Part shown: piece by piece, positions 45,892 to 53,150 of the stretch
Layout: every line of letters starts with the position of its first letter
Numbering within the stretch: the first letter of the stretch is position 1
DNA from: Micromonospora echinaurantiaca
GTDB lineage: Bacteria; Actinomycetota; Actinomycetes; Mycobacteriales; Micromonosporaceae
Direction of reading: 5' to 3'
NCBI RefSeq assembly: GCF_900090235.1
Contig: NZ_LT607750.1
Coordinates: 6,067,001 to 6,131,000, forward strand
DNA: 64,000 nt
Notes under the pieces: generated by a model
What the model was told of the DNA's origin: nothing
The model's input: the letters and a program-made list of their open reading frames with translations, nothing else
Database searches by the model: none
Made by a program: the position numbers and the translations under genes

Positions 45892-46589
45892 CAGCGCACC
45901 CCCTCGGGCAGCGACGCCGCCGAGTCGGCCACCACCCGGCCGTCCCGCATCCGCACCTGCCGGGGCAGCCCGTCGGCGATCTCCCGGTCGTGGGTGATCA
46001 CCACGACGGTGGTGCCCGCCGCGTGCAGGTCGCGCAGCAGCGCCAGCACCCCGGCGCCGGCCACCGAGTCGAGATTGCCGGTCGGCTCGTCGGCGAGCAG
46101 CACCGCCGGTTCCCCGACCACCGCGCGGGCCACCGCGACCCGCTGCCGCTCGCCGCCGGAGAGCTGGTGCGGGCGGTGCGTCAGCCGGTGGCCGAGCCCG
46201 ACCCGGTCCAGCGCCAGCTCGGCGCGCCGCCGCCGCTCCGACCGGGGTACGCCGGCGTAGAGCAGCCCGTCCGCCACGTTGTCCAGCACGGGTGTGCCGG
46301 CGGCCAGGTGGAACTGCTGGAAGACGAAGCCGATCCGGCGGGCCCGCAGGGCGGCCAGCTGGCGGTCCGGCAGGGCCGCCACGTCGTACCCGTCGATCCG
46401 GACCCGGCCGGCGGAAGGGCGGTCCAGCGTGCCGATCAGGTGCAGCATGGTGGACTTGCCCGACCCGGACGGCCCGACGATCGCCAGCAGCTCGCCGTGG
46501 CGGATCCGCAGCGACACCTCGCGGAGCGCGGTGACCCCGCCCGGATACGTCCGGCTCACCCCGTCCAGCACCACGGCCTCGGCGGTCAT
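45891..46589 (-). CDS. MacB-like ABC transporter ATP-binding protein
   Basis: 232 residues from ATG 46589, overlapping the adaptor gene by 4 bp. Walker [10 protein letters not shown] near residue 40, Q-loop [10 protein letters not shown], signature LSGGERQR, Walker [14 protein letters not shown] and switch VITHDREIA match the LolD/MacB branch. It drives the permease encoded directly downstream. Confidence 0.95.
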   Translation of the reverse strand: MTAEAVVLDGVSRTYPGGVTALREVSLRIRHGELLAIVGPSGSGKSTMLHLIGTLDRPSAGRVRIDGYDVAALPDRQLAALRARRIGFVFQQFHLAAGTPVLDNVADGLLYAGVPRSERRRRAELALDRVGLGHRLTHRPHQLSGGERQRVAVARAVVGEPAVLLADEPTGNLDSVAGAGVLALLRDLHAAGTTVVVITHDREIADGLPRQVRMRDGRVVADSAASLPEGVR

Positions 46590-47668
46590 GCCGGCATCCC
46601 CACGGTCATCCCCTCGGCCACGTCCGGGCCGCTGATCTCGACTCGGCCGGCGGCGAAGAGTCCGGTGGTGACCGCGACGATCCGGCTCCGGCCGGCGTCG
46701 ACCACCTCGATCCCGTAGCCGCCCTCGGCGAGCGCCAGCAGCGCTGCCACCGGCACGGTGAGCACGTCGGGGCGCTCGGCGGCGGTGAAGGTGACCTCCA
46801 CCGAGGCCTGGTCGTACCCGGCCAGCTTCGCCGGGTCGGTCATCGACACGGTGACCTCGATCTTCGTCTCCGCCTCCGCGGACTGTCCGGAGGTGCCGCC
46901 GGTGCCGGCGTCGATCACCGTCTGCACCGTCTCGACCTTGCCGCCGACCGGCCCGCCGTCGGGCAGGCGGACCTCGACCGCGCCGCCCTTCTTCGCCAAC
47001 CGCTGGTCGTCGACGTCCAGCTCGACGGTGACCAGCCGGCTGGTGCCGGTGTACGTGAGCACCGCCTGGCCCGGCTGGGCCGCGTCTCCGGTCGCCGCCT
47101 GGTGGCTCTCCACCCGCACCGCGCCCGGGGCGTAGACGATCCGGCCCGGCTCGACCCGCCCGGTCTCGGCCAGCCCCAGGTCGTCCTGCCACTGACGGAC
47201 CGCGTCGGCGGTGCTGCCGGTGTACTCGTCGTCGACGGTGAAGCCGTCGTAGCCGAGCGCCCGCAGGTTCCGCTCGAACTGCTCGACGTCGGCCCCCTCC
47301 ACCCCGGGCTGGAGCACCCGGTAGGCCGGCAGCGACCCGTGCAGCAGCACCACCGGGTCGTTGTCCACGGCGTAGAGCCGCCCGCCCCGCTTCACCGTCG
47401 TACCGGTGTCCGGCAGGGCGGTGATCGTCCCGGCCAGCCGGGCGGTGGCGGTGCGGGTGGTGCCGTAGCCCAGCTCGCCGTCGACGGTCTCGGCGTCGGT
47501 CAGCGTCTGCCGGGTGACGGTGGCGGTGGCCGGCGGGGCGGTGTCGGCGGCGGCGGTGCTCCGGTCGGTCCCGCCGAAGCCGACCGCCGCGGCGACCCCG
47601 GCGCCCGCCGTGACCACGACGGCGGCGGCCAGCGCGACCGTCCGGGCCCGGAGCCGGCGACCGCTCAC
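46586..47668 (-). CDS. Efflux adaptor (MacA/HlyD-like) with peptidoglycan-binding domain
   Basis: 360 residues from GTG 47668, overlapping the previous gene by 4 bp. One N-terminal membrane helix ([20 protein letters not shown]) anchors it. Then come lipoyl/beta-barrel-like strands ([20 protein letters not shown]) and a peptidoglycan-binding helix domain ([16 protein letters not shown] to [12 protein letters not shown]) around residues 125-170. The C-terminal half is a beta-barrel typical of membrane-fusion proteins. The insertion of a peptidoglycan-binding module into the adaptor is known in Gram-positive MacAB-like systems and probably ties the pump to the wall. Confidence 0.88.
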   Translation of the reverse strand: MSGRRLRARTVALAAAVVVTAGAGVAAAVGFGGTDRSTAAADTAPPATATVTRQTLTDAETVDGELGYGTTRTATARLAGTITALPDTGTTVKRGGRLYAVDNDPVVLLHGSLPAYRVLQPGVEGADVEQFERNLRALGYDGFTVDDEYTGSTADAVRQWQDDLGLAETGRVEPGRIVYAPGAVRVESHQAATGDAAQPGQAVLTYTGTSRLVTVELDVDDQRLAKKGGAVEVRLPDGGPVGGKVETVQTVIDAGTGGTSGQSAEAETKIEVTVSMTDPAKLAGYDQASVEVTFTAAERPDVLTVPVAALLALAEGGYGIEVVDAGRSRIVAVTTGLFAAGRVEISGPDVAEGMTVGMPA

Positions 47669-48192
47669 CGCGCGGCTCCCGCCATCTTCGGCGCGTACTC
47701 CCGGCACTTCTCCATCGCGGCCTTCACCTTCGGGTCCTTGACGTTCACCACGTCGAGCCGCAGCTGGATGCCGCCCTCCGCGGACGGGTCAGGGAACTCG
47801 GGCACGCCGTTCTCCCGCATGCAGGCGGCGAACTTCCGTAGCCGCTCCACCTGCTCGGGGTCGAGCTTGCGCTTCTCGCCGCCGTTGGGCAGGTGCTGGC
47901 GGCACTTCTCCATGGCCGCCTGCACCTTGGCCGGGTCGGTCTTCCCGTCGAACCGGAACAGCCGGCCGCCGCCGGGCTCCGGGTCCGGCACGTCGATCCC
48001 GTTCTCCCGCATGCACTCGGTGAACTTCAGCTGCCGTTCCTCGTCGCTGAGCTGGGCGGCGGCGGAGGCGGGCAGCGGTGACGCCCCGCCGCCACCGCCC
48101 GCCGTGGCCACCGCCGGCTCGTCGCCCGACCCGCCGCAACCGGCGACGGCCAGGGCGAGCAGCAGTGGCACCGCGAGTAGTCCTCGTCGCAT
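47665..48192 (-). CDS. Lipoprotein with duplicated CMRENG motif
   Basis: 175 residues from ATG 48192, with ggaag 7 nt upstream. Lipobox LAVAGC anchors it at the membrane. The mature protein consists of two similar halves: [16 protein letters not shown]...[12 protein letters not shown] and [17 protein letters not shown]...[12 protein letters not shown] (linkers omitted), each with two Cys. It is the first gene of the efflux operon, so it probably senses or binds the exported compound or aids the adaptor. The function is not known to me. It is divergent from the response-regulator gene. Confidence 0.83.
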   Translation of the reverse strand: MRRGLLAVPLLLALAVAGCGGSGDEPAVATAGGGGGASPLPASAAAQLSDEERQLKFTECMRENGIDVPDPEPGGGRLFRFDGKTDPAKVQAAMEKCRQHLPNGGEKRKLDPEQVERLRKFAACMRENGVPEFPDPSAEGGIQLRLDVVNVKDPKVKAAMEKCREYAPKMAGAAR

Positions 48193-48284
48193 GACACGCT
48201 TCCTCTCCGGGCCCGACGGCGACCGCCGGGCATCCCCCGATCCGCCCGGCGGTCGCCGGACGTCCCGGTCAGTCGACGCCAAGG

Positions 48285-48325
48285 GGCGTATCCCGGGCGT
48301 AACCGCCGGCGTTAACGCCGGCGTT
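48285..48325. promoter_or_regulatory. Four helically phased GGCGT direct repeats
   Basis: GGCGTA or GGCGTT occurs at 48285, 48296, 48308 and 48320, at 11-12 bp spacing, that is, on one face of the helix. 48304-48323 also forms a 20-bp palindrome centred on gttaac. The array lies in the 158-bp divergent region between the efflux operon and the two-component system, 26 bp before the regulator start. Phased direct repeats are typical targets of OmpR-family response regulators. Confidence 0.7.
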
Positions 48326-48350
48326 ATCCGGGGCGGGGCACCATTGGCGG

Positions 48351-49007
48351 GTGAGGGTGCTGGTGGTGGAGGACGAGAGCCTGCTCGCGGAGAGCATCGC
48401 CGAGTGGCTGCGTCGGGAGGCGTTCGCGGTGGACGTCGCGTACGACGGCGACGCGGCGCTGGAACGCCTCGGCGTCAACGACTACGACGTGGTCGTCCTC
48501 GACCGGGACCTGCCGGTGGTGCACGGCGACGAGGTGTGCCGCGCGATCGTGGACAGCGGCGGCGAGACCCGGGTGCTGATGCTCACCGCGGCGGCGGCCG
48601 TACGGGAGCGGGTGGCCGGCCTGGCGCTCGGCGCCGACGACTACCTGACCAAGCCGTTCGCCCTGGTCGAACTCTCCGCCCGGGTGCACGCGCTGAGCCG
48701 GCGGGCCCGCCGCGCCGCGCCGCCCACGCTGACCCGGGCCGGCATCGTGCTCGACCCGGGCCGCCGGGAGGTGCACCGGGACGGCCGGTACGTGCCGCTG
48801 TCCCGCAAGGAGTTCGCCGTGCTGGTCGAGCTGCTGCGGGCCGAGGGCGCGGTGGTCTCCGCCGAGGAACTGCTGGAACGGGCCTGGGACGAGCACATCG
48901 ACCCGTTCACCAACGTGGTCCGGGTCACCGTCATGAAGCTGCGCCGCAAGCTCGGCGAACCGCCGGTGGTCGAGACGGTGCCCGGTGTGGGATACCGGAT
49001 ACCGTGA
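48351..49007 (+). CDS. OmpR-family response regulator
   Basis: 218 residues from GTG 48351. The receiver domain (1-118) has the acidic pair E8/D9, phosphoacceptor D51 (VVVLDRDLP), T80 region (VLMLTAAAA) and K103-type Lys in YLTKPF. The winged-helix domain (about 125-218) has VPLSRKEFAVLVELLRAEG and the C-terminal wing TVPGVGYRIP. It overlaps the kinase gene by 4 bp (GTGA). It likely binds the phased repeats at 48285-48325, controlling the divergent efflux operon and itself. Confidence 0.95.
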   Translation: MRVLVVEDESLLAESIAEWLRREAFAVDVAYDGDAALERLGVNDYDVVVLDRDLPVVHGDEVCRAIVDSGGETRVLMLTAAAAVRERVAGLALGADDYLTKPFALVELSARVHALSRRARRAAPPTLTRAGIVLDPGRREVHRDGRYVPLSRKEFAVLVELLRAEGAVVSAEELLERAWDEHIDPFTNVVRVTVMKLRRKLGEPPVVETVPGVGYRIP

Positions 49008-50167
49008 AGCGCCTCTCCCTCCGCGCCCGGCTGACCCTGATCTACGGCGGCCTCTTCCTGGTGGCCGGGCTGGTCCTGCTCGCGGTCACCTACGTGCTGG
49101 TGGAGCAGCGCACGGCCCAGCCGTTCGGGGTGGCGCTGCGCGACGTCAAGCCGGTGGTCCAGGCAACGGAGACCAAGCTCAACGGCGTGCAGGCCGAACA
49201 GCTGCGGCTGCTGGTCAACAAGGCCCAGGACGACGCCCGCGACCAGACGCTGTACTCGCTGCTCACCCAGGGTGGGATCGCCCTGGTGCTGGTCTCCGTG
49301 GTAGCCATCGCGTTCGGCTGGCTGGTGGCCGGGCGGGCGCTGCAACCGCTGCACCAGATCACCGGGACGGCCCGGCGGATCGCCGGCGCCGACGTGGCCG
49401 GGCGGGGGCTGCACGAACGCCTCTCGCTCTCCGGGCCCCGGGACGAGGTGCGGGAGCTGGCGGACACCTTCGACGAGATGGTGGAACGGCTGGACCGCTC
49501 GTTCGACGGGCAGCGCCGGTTCGTCGCGAACGCCTCCCACGAGCTGCGCACCCCGCTGGCGCTGAACCGCTCGCTGATCGAGCTGGCCGTCACCCGGCCG
49601 GGCGCGTCCGAGGACGTCCGCCGGCTGGGCGAGTCGCTGCTCGCGGTGAACGAGCGGCACGAGCGGCTCATCGACGGGCTGCTCACCCTGGCCGACTCGG
49701 AGAACGAACTGACCGCCCGATCCCGGGTGGACCTGGCCGACGTGGTCGACCACGTGGTCGACCTGACCGTCAAGGAGGGCGACGGGCCGGCGGTGGCCCG
49801 GGAGCTGGCGCCGGCGCCGGTGGTCGGCGACCCGGTGCTGCTGGAACGCCTCACCACCAACCTGGTGGAGAACGCGGTGCGGCACAACGTCCCGGCCGGC
49901 GGCTGGATCGGGGTCAGCACCGGCGTACGGGACGGCCGGGCGACGCTGACCGTCAGCAACACCGGTCCGCTGGTGCCGGGCTACGACGTGGAGACCATCT
50001 TCGAGCCGTTCCGCCGGCTCTCCGGCGAGCGGGTGGGCAGCGGGCGGGGGTTCGGCCTGGGGCTGTCGATCGTCCGGGCGGTGGCCCGGGCGCACGGCGG
50101 CACGGTGACCGCCCGGCCCCGCGACGGCGGCGGCCTGGACGTCACGGTCGAGTTGCCGGCCGCCTGA
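49004..50167 (+). CDS. Sensor histidine kinase
   Basis: 387 residues from GTG 49004. Two membrane helices (about 10-33 and 90-110) flank a short extracytoplasmic loop of about 55 residues. HAMP spans about 110-160 (ALQPLHQITGTARRIAG). The HisKA motif VANASHELRTPLA puts the phospho-His at 179. The HATPase domain has N-box LTTNLVENAVRHN, G1-like EPFRRL and G2 GRGFGLGLSIV. The small loop suggests sensing within the membrane or near it, as in antibiotic-sensing kinases next to ABC pumps. It partners with the regulator upstream. Confidence 0.95.
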   Translation: MKRLSLRARLTLIYGGLFLVAGLVLLAVTYVLVEQRTAQPFGVALRDVKPVVQATETKLNGVQAEQLRLLVNKAQDDARDQTLYSLLTQGGIALVLVSVVAIAFGWLVAGRALQPLHQITGTARRIAGADVAGRGLHERLSLSGPRDEVRELADTFDEMVERLDRSFDGQRRFVANASHELRTPLALNRSLIELAVTRPGASEDVRRLGESLLAVNERHERLIDGLLTLADSENELTARSRVDLADVVDHVVDLTVKEGDGPAVARELAPAPVVGDPVLLERLTTNLVENAVRHNVPAGGWIGVSTGVRDGRATLTVSNTGPLVPGYDVETIFEPFRRLSGERVGSGRGFGLGLSIVRAVARAHGGTVTARPRDGGGLDVTVELPAA

Positions 50168-50206
50168 CACTCGCCGGCCGCCCGATGCTCGCCGGCCGCC
50201 CGATGC

Positions 50207-50881
50207 TCAGCGGAAGAAGGCGCGCAGCAGGGCGGCGCTCTCGGCCTCCAGGACCCCGCCGTAGACCTCCGGCCGGTGGTTGAGCCGGCGGTCGCGCAGC
50301 ACGTCCCAGAGCGAACCGGCCGCCCCGGTCTTCGGCTCCCAGGCCCCGAAGACCACCGTGCCGACCCGGGCCAGCACCAGCGCGCCCGCGCACATGGTGC
50401 ACGGTTCCAGGGTGACCACCAGGGTGCAGCCGTCCAGCCGCCAGCGGCCCAGCCGCTGCGCGGCCCGGCGCAGCGCCAGCACCTCGGCGTGCCCGGTCGG
50501 GTCGCCGGTCAGCTCCCGCTCGTTGCGGCCGATCGCCAGTTCGGTGCCGTCCGGCCCGTAGAGCACCGCACCGACCGGGATGTCGTCGGCGCCGCCGTCG
50601 CCGGCAGCGTCGGGGCCGGTGGAGTCGGGGCCGGTGACCGCCACCTCCAGGGCCCGGCGCATCCACACCTCGTGCCGCTGCCGCCGGCCGGCCCCGTCCG
50701 GATCGGCCAGCCCTTCGTCCGCGCCCGGCCCGACCCGCCCGGCGCGGCCGGGCGTCGGCTGTCCCGGCCGTACGGTCTCCAGGGCGGGATCGGTGGCGTC
50801 GGCCGGCTCGCCGCCGTGCGGCAGGATCGGCTCTCCGCCGCCCGCCGGCACCGGCCACGGCCCGGACGGGTCAGACCTCAC
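50207..50881 (-). CDS. tadA: tRNA adenosine(34) deaminase
   Basis: 224 residues from GTG 50881, which has gagga 5 nt upstream and overlaps the preceding gene by 11 bp. It converts A34 to inosine in tRNA-Arg(ACG). The zinc motifs are HAEVLALRRAA (with catalytic Glu) and PCTMCAGAL. The core begins only near RHEVWMRRALEVAV (residue 70), so there is an N-terminal Pro/Gly-rich extension of 70 residues. If the true start is ATG 50662 the protein has 151 residues, the normal length. An 18-bp tandem duplication lies just after the stop (about 50171-50206). Confidence 0.92.
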   Translation of the reverse strand: MRSDPSGPWPVPAGGGEPILPHGGEPADATDPALETVRPGQPTPGRAGRVGPGADEGLADPDGAGRRQRHEVWMRRALEVAVTGPDSTGPDAAGDGGADDIPVGAVLYGPDGTELAIGRNERELTGDPTGHAEVLALRRAAQRLGRWRLDGCTLVVTLEPCTMCAGALVLARVGTVVFGAWEPKTGAAGSLWDVLRDRRLNHRPEVYGGVLEAESAALLRAFFR

Positions 50882-51395
50882 GCAGTTCCTCGACCTCGTC
50901 GGCGCAGCCGAGCACCTCGCACACCTCGGCGGTGACGTCGGCCGGCATCATGCCCTCGTGCGCGCAGAGCGCGAGCAGCTTCTGCGCGGAGATGCCCAGG
51001 TCGGCGAGGAGGTCCGCGTCGCCCACCGGGTCGGCCTCCGGGTCGACGGCGGGCTGTTCGGTGTCGTCGTCGCCGGCGGCGGGCCGCGCCTCCTCGGGCT
51101 CGTCCAGCCCGGTGACCGAGGCCTTCAGGTCGCCCACCAGCAGGGCGCCCAGCCGCGACTCCTCCGCGTACGCCGAGTCGGAGCCGAAGACCCGCAGGTC
51201 CTCCCCCTCGTCCAGACGCAGGATCACCAGGTAGGTGTCGTCCGCCTCGACGAAGAGCAGCGACAGGTCCGCGTCGGGTTCCACGTCGCGCAGCCGGTCG
51301 GCGACCTCCTCGATGTCGGTGACCCCGCGCAGGCTGACCTCTTCGGCCGTCCAGCCGCTTTCGTCTCGCACCACGGCCGCAGCGAAGTACGACAA
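50871..51395 (-). CDS. TadA-associated protein
   Basis: 174 residues from TTG 51395, with a G-run 4 nt upstream; TTG 51407 is an in-frame alternative. The start SYFAAAVVRDESGWTAEEVSL and the acidic middle are typical of the conserved actinobacterial protein encoded next to tadA. The C-terminal LGISAQKLLALCAHEGMMPADV is a helical motif. Function unknown; the 11-bp overlap with tadA implies a partner role in tRNA modification. Confidence 0.85.
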   Translation of the reverse strand: MSYFAAAVVRDESGWTAEEVSLRGVTDIEEVADRLRDVEPDADLSLLFVEADDTYLVILRLDEGEDLRVFGSDSAYAEESRLGALLVGDLKASVTGLDEPEEARPAAGDDDTEQPAVDPEADPVGDADLLADLGISAQKLLALCAHEGMMPADVTAEVCEVLGCADEVEELREV

Positions 51396-51524
51396 CGGTC
51401 CCCCCAAGGTTGCCTCGGCACAGCACGCCGACTCGTTACGCGTGCACGTTAGCCGGTCGGGTCGGCAGGCGACCGGTCAACGCCCCGACGGGCCGGTCAA
51501 TCCTGGGAAACTCGGCGTCGACAG

Positions 51525-51692
51525 TCAGCCGGCGACGCGACGGCGGGTGGCGATCAGCTGGCGGAGCTGCTCGGTGCGGGCCCGCTGCGGCCGCTCGCGC
51601 TGGCGTACCGCCCGGGCACCCGCCAGTTCGGCGAGGAGCTGCAGGCGACGGCGGCTCCGGTCAGGATCTAGCCGCGGGGTGGTCCAGGCCAT
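51525..51692 (-). CDS. Small Arg-rich ORF
   Basis: A 55-codon ORF from ATG 51692 (MAWTTPRLDPDRSRRR at the start) to TGA 51525. It is rich in Arg, Gln and Leu, predicted a single helix (LQLLAELAGARAVRQRERP, then TEQLRQLIATRRRVAG). Third codon positions are strongly G/C, as in real genes here; ggagg lies 12 nt upstream, rather far. It is the only coding candidate in the 386-bp gap 51396-51781. No family recognised. Confidence 0.42.
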   Translation of the reverse strand: MAWTTPRLDPDRSRRRLQLLAELAGARAVRQRERPQRARTEQLRQLIATRRRVAG

Positions 51693-51781
51693 ACCGCCGA
51701 GGGTCCTCCAGTGACGGCGGCCACGTCAAGCCGGGATTCGCTGCGCAGCCGACCCACGACGCAGCGCAGCCGGGCGGACGG

Positions 51782-52171
51782 TCACCACAGCGGCCAGTCG
51801 CCGGTCGTCGCCCAGCGCACCGCCACGATCGCGGCGGCGATGCTCCACCCGCCGGCGGTGACGATCGCGATGCCGGTGGCCACCCCCCGGTCGCCGTACC
51901 GCACCAGCGCCAGCGCGGCCAGCCAGGCCAGCCCGCCGGCGACCAGGGTCCACCAGGCGTAGCTGCCGACGCCCGTGCCGAGCAGCCCGAAGAGCAGCAG
52001 CCAGGTGGCCGCGGCGGCGGCGCCGGAGGCGACGCCCGCGCCGGTGACCGGGTGCGGTTCGCGGTAGGTGGGCCGGGACGGCGGCCCGGCCGGGAAGAGC
52101 CCCGAGGGGGTACGCGGCAGCGCGCGGGACCCGGCGTCCGGGCCGGTCGGGAAGGTGGGTGGCGTGGTCAC
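51782..52171 (-). CDS. Small membrane protein
   Basis: 129 residues from GTG 52171, with ggggagg 6 nt upstream. A Pro/Arg-rich cytoplasmic N-terminus of about 45 residues is followed by three membrane segments (WLLLFGLLGTGVGSYAWWTL, LAWLAALALVRYG, IAIVTAGGWSIAAAIVAV). No family or function is recognised. It diverges from the M23 peptidase gene at 52230, with 58 bp between their starts. Confidence 0.75.
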   Translation of the reverse strand: MTTPPTFPTGPDAGSRALPRTPSGLFPAGPPSRPTYREPHPVTGAGVASGAAAAATWLLLFGLLGTGVGSYAWWTLVAGGLAWLAALALVRYGDRGVATGIAIVTAGGWSIAAAIVAVRWATTGDWPLW

Positions 52172-52229
52172 GACGTACCTCCCCGGCGACGGTTCGTCCT
52201 CACCGTACCCACTCTGCCAGGATGACCGG

Positions 52230-52976
52230 ATGTCCTCGTCGACGATCGGGCGCCGCCGGGCGTACGCGGTCCTGCTGCTGCTCGTGCCGGCGCTGGCCAC
52301 CGGCTGCGCGACCAGCCGTCCGGTGCCCGGTGGCACCCCGGCCAGCGGCGGGCCCAGCTGGGGCACCGCCGGGCAGCCGGCGGCGCCGTCGGCCACGCCG
52401 GCCGCCCCGGCCCCGACCAGCGCCGGGCCGTCGGCCGCGCCGACCCGGGCCGGGCTGCGGCACGTCTTTCCGGTACGCGCGAAGAACGTCGCCTACCACC
52501 CGACCCACTCCGGGTACCCGGGGACGGACATCTTCGCCGACTGCGGGGAGCCGGTCGTGGCGGTCACCGACGGCACGATCCTGGAGGTCAGCCGGGTGGA
52601 CCGGTTCGACAAGCGGGGGCCGCTCGGGCCGTACAACGGTGGCCTGTCGGTGTCGCTGCTCGGCGACGACGGGGTGCGCTACTACGGCTCGCACCTGAGC
52701 GTGGTGGCCGGCGGCATCGATCCCGGGGTGCGGGTACGCGCCGGGCAGCGGCTCGGCGAGGTGGGCCGCACCGGCAACGCGAACAACGTCTGCCACCTGC
52801 ACTTCGGCATCTCGCCGCCGTGCGCCGGGCGGGACGGCTGGTGGATCCGCCGAGGCGTGGTCTGGCCGGCCCGCTACCTCGACTCGTGGCGGCGCGGCGG
52901 CAACCGGGAACCGGCCGCCGAGGTGGCCGCCTGGCACCGCAAGCACGGCTGCCCGAAGGCGCCGGCCGGCCGCTGA
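52230..52976 (+). CDS. M23-family peptidase lipoprotein
   Basis: 248 residues from ATG 52230. Lipobox LATGC (Cys near residue 26), an Ala/Pro/Ser-rich linker to about 75, then a LytM/M23 domain. Its zinc motif is HPTHSGYPGTDIFADCG (H...D) and HLHFGISPP (HxH). VAVTDGTILEV and YGSHLSVV are the conserved strands between them. It probably cuts peptidoglycan peptides or acts as an activator near the membrane. Cysteines CATS, CGEP, CHLH and CAGR may bond. There is no SH3 or LysM wall-binding module. Confidence 0.9.
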   Translation: MSSSTIGRRRAYAVLLLLVPALATGCATSRPVPGGTPASGGPSWGTAGQPAAPSATPAAPAPTSAGPSAAPTRAGLRHVFPVRAKNVAYHPTHSGYPGTDIFADCGEPVVAVTDGTILEVSRVDRFDKRGPLGPYNGGLSVSLLGDDGVRYYGSHLSVVAGGIDPGVRVRAGQRLGEVGRTGNANNVCHLHFGISPPCAGRDGWWIRRGVVWPARYLDSWRRGGNREPAAEVAAWHRKHGCPKAPAGR

Positions 52977-53024
52977 GCCGGGCGCCCCGGATTGGCAGAA
53001 TCCGCGCGCCGACACTCGGAAACA

Positions 53025-53077
53025 TTGACGCAAGTCTTGCCGTTCAGTTAACGTCCCGCGTCAAGAGAGCGCTCTCC
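53025..53077 (+). promoter_or_regulatory. Promoter and LacI-type operator of the GH81 gene
   Basis: TTGACG (53025-53030) and GTTAAC (53048-53053) are 17 bp apart, a possible -35/-10 pair. GAGAGCGCTCTC at 53066-53077 is a perfect 12-bp palindrome with a central CG. It closely resembles the GAGCGCTC core (TGGGAGCGCTCCCA) bound by LacI-family CebR/CelR repressors of cellulase genes in actinobacteria. It lies near the expected transcription start, so repression is plausible. Confidence 0.65.
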
Positions 53078-53150
53078 GAGTTACCTTTCTTCACAATTCC
53101 GACTCAGCGCCACGGCCCGACCACCGGCGCCCGGCGCGATGGGAGGCACC

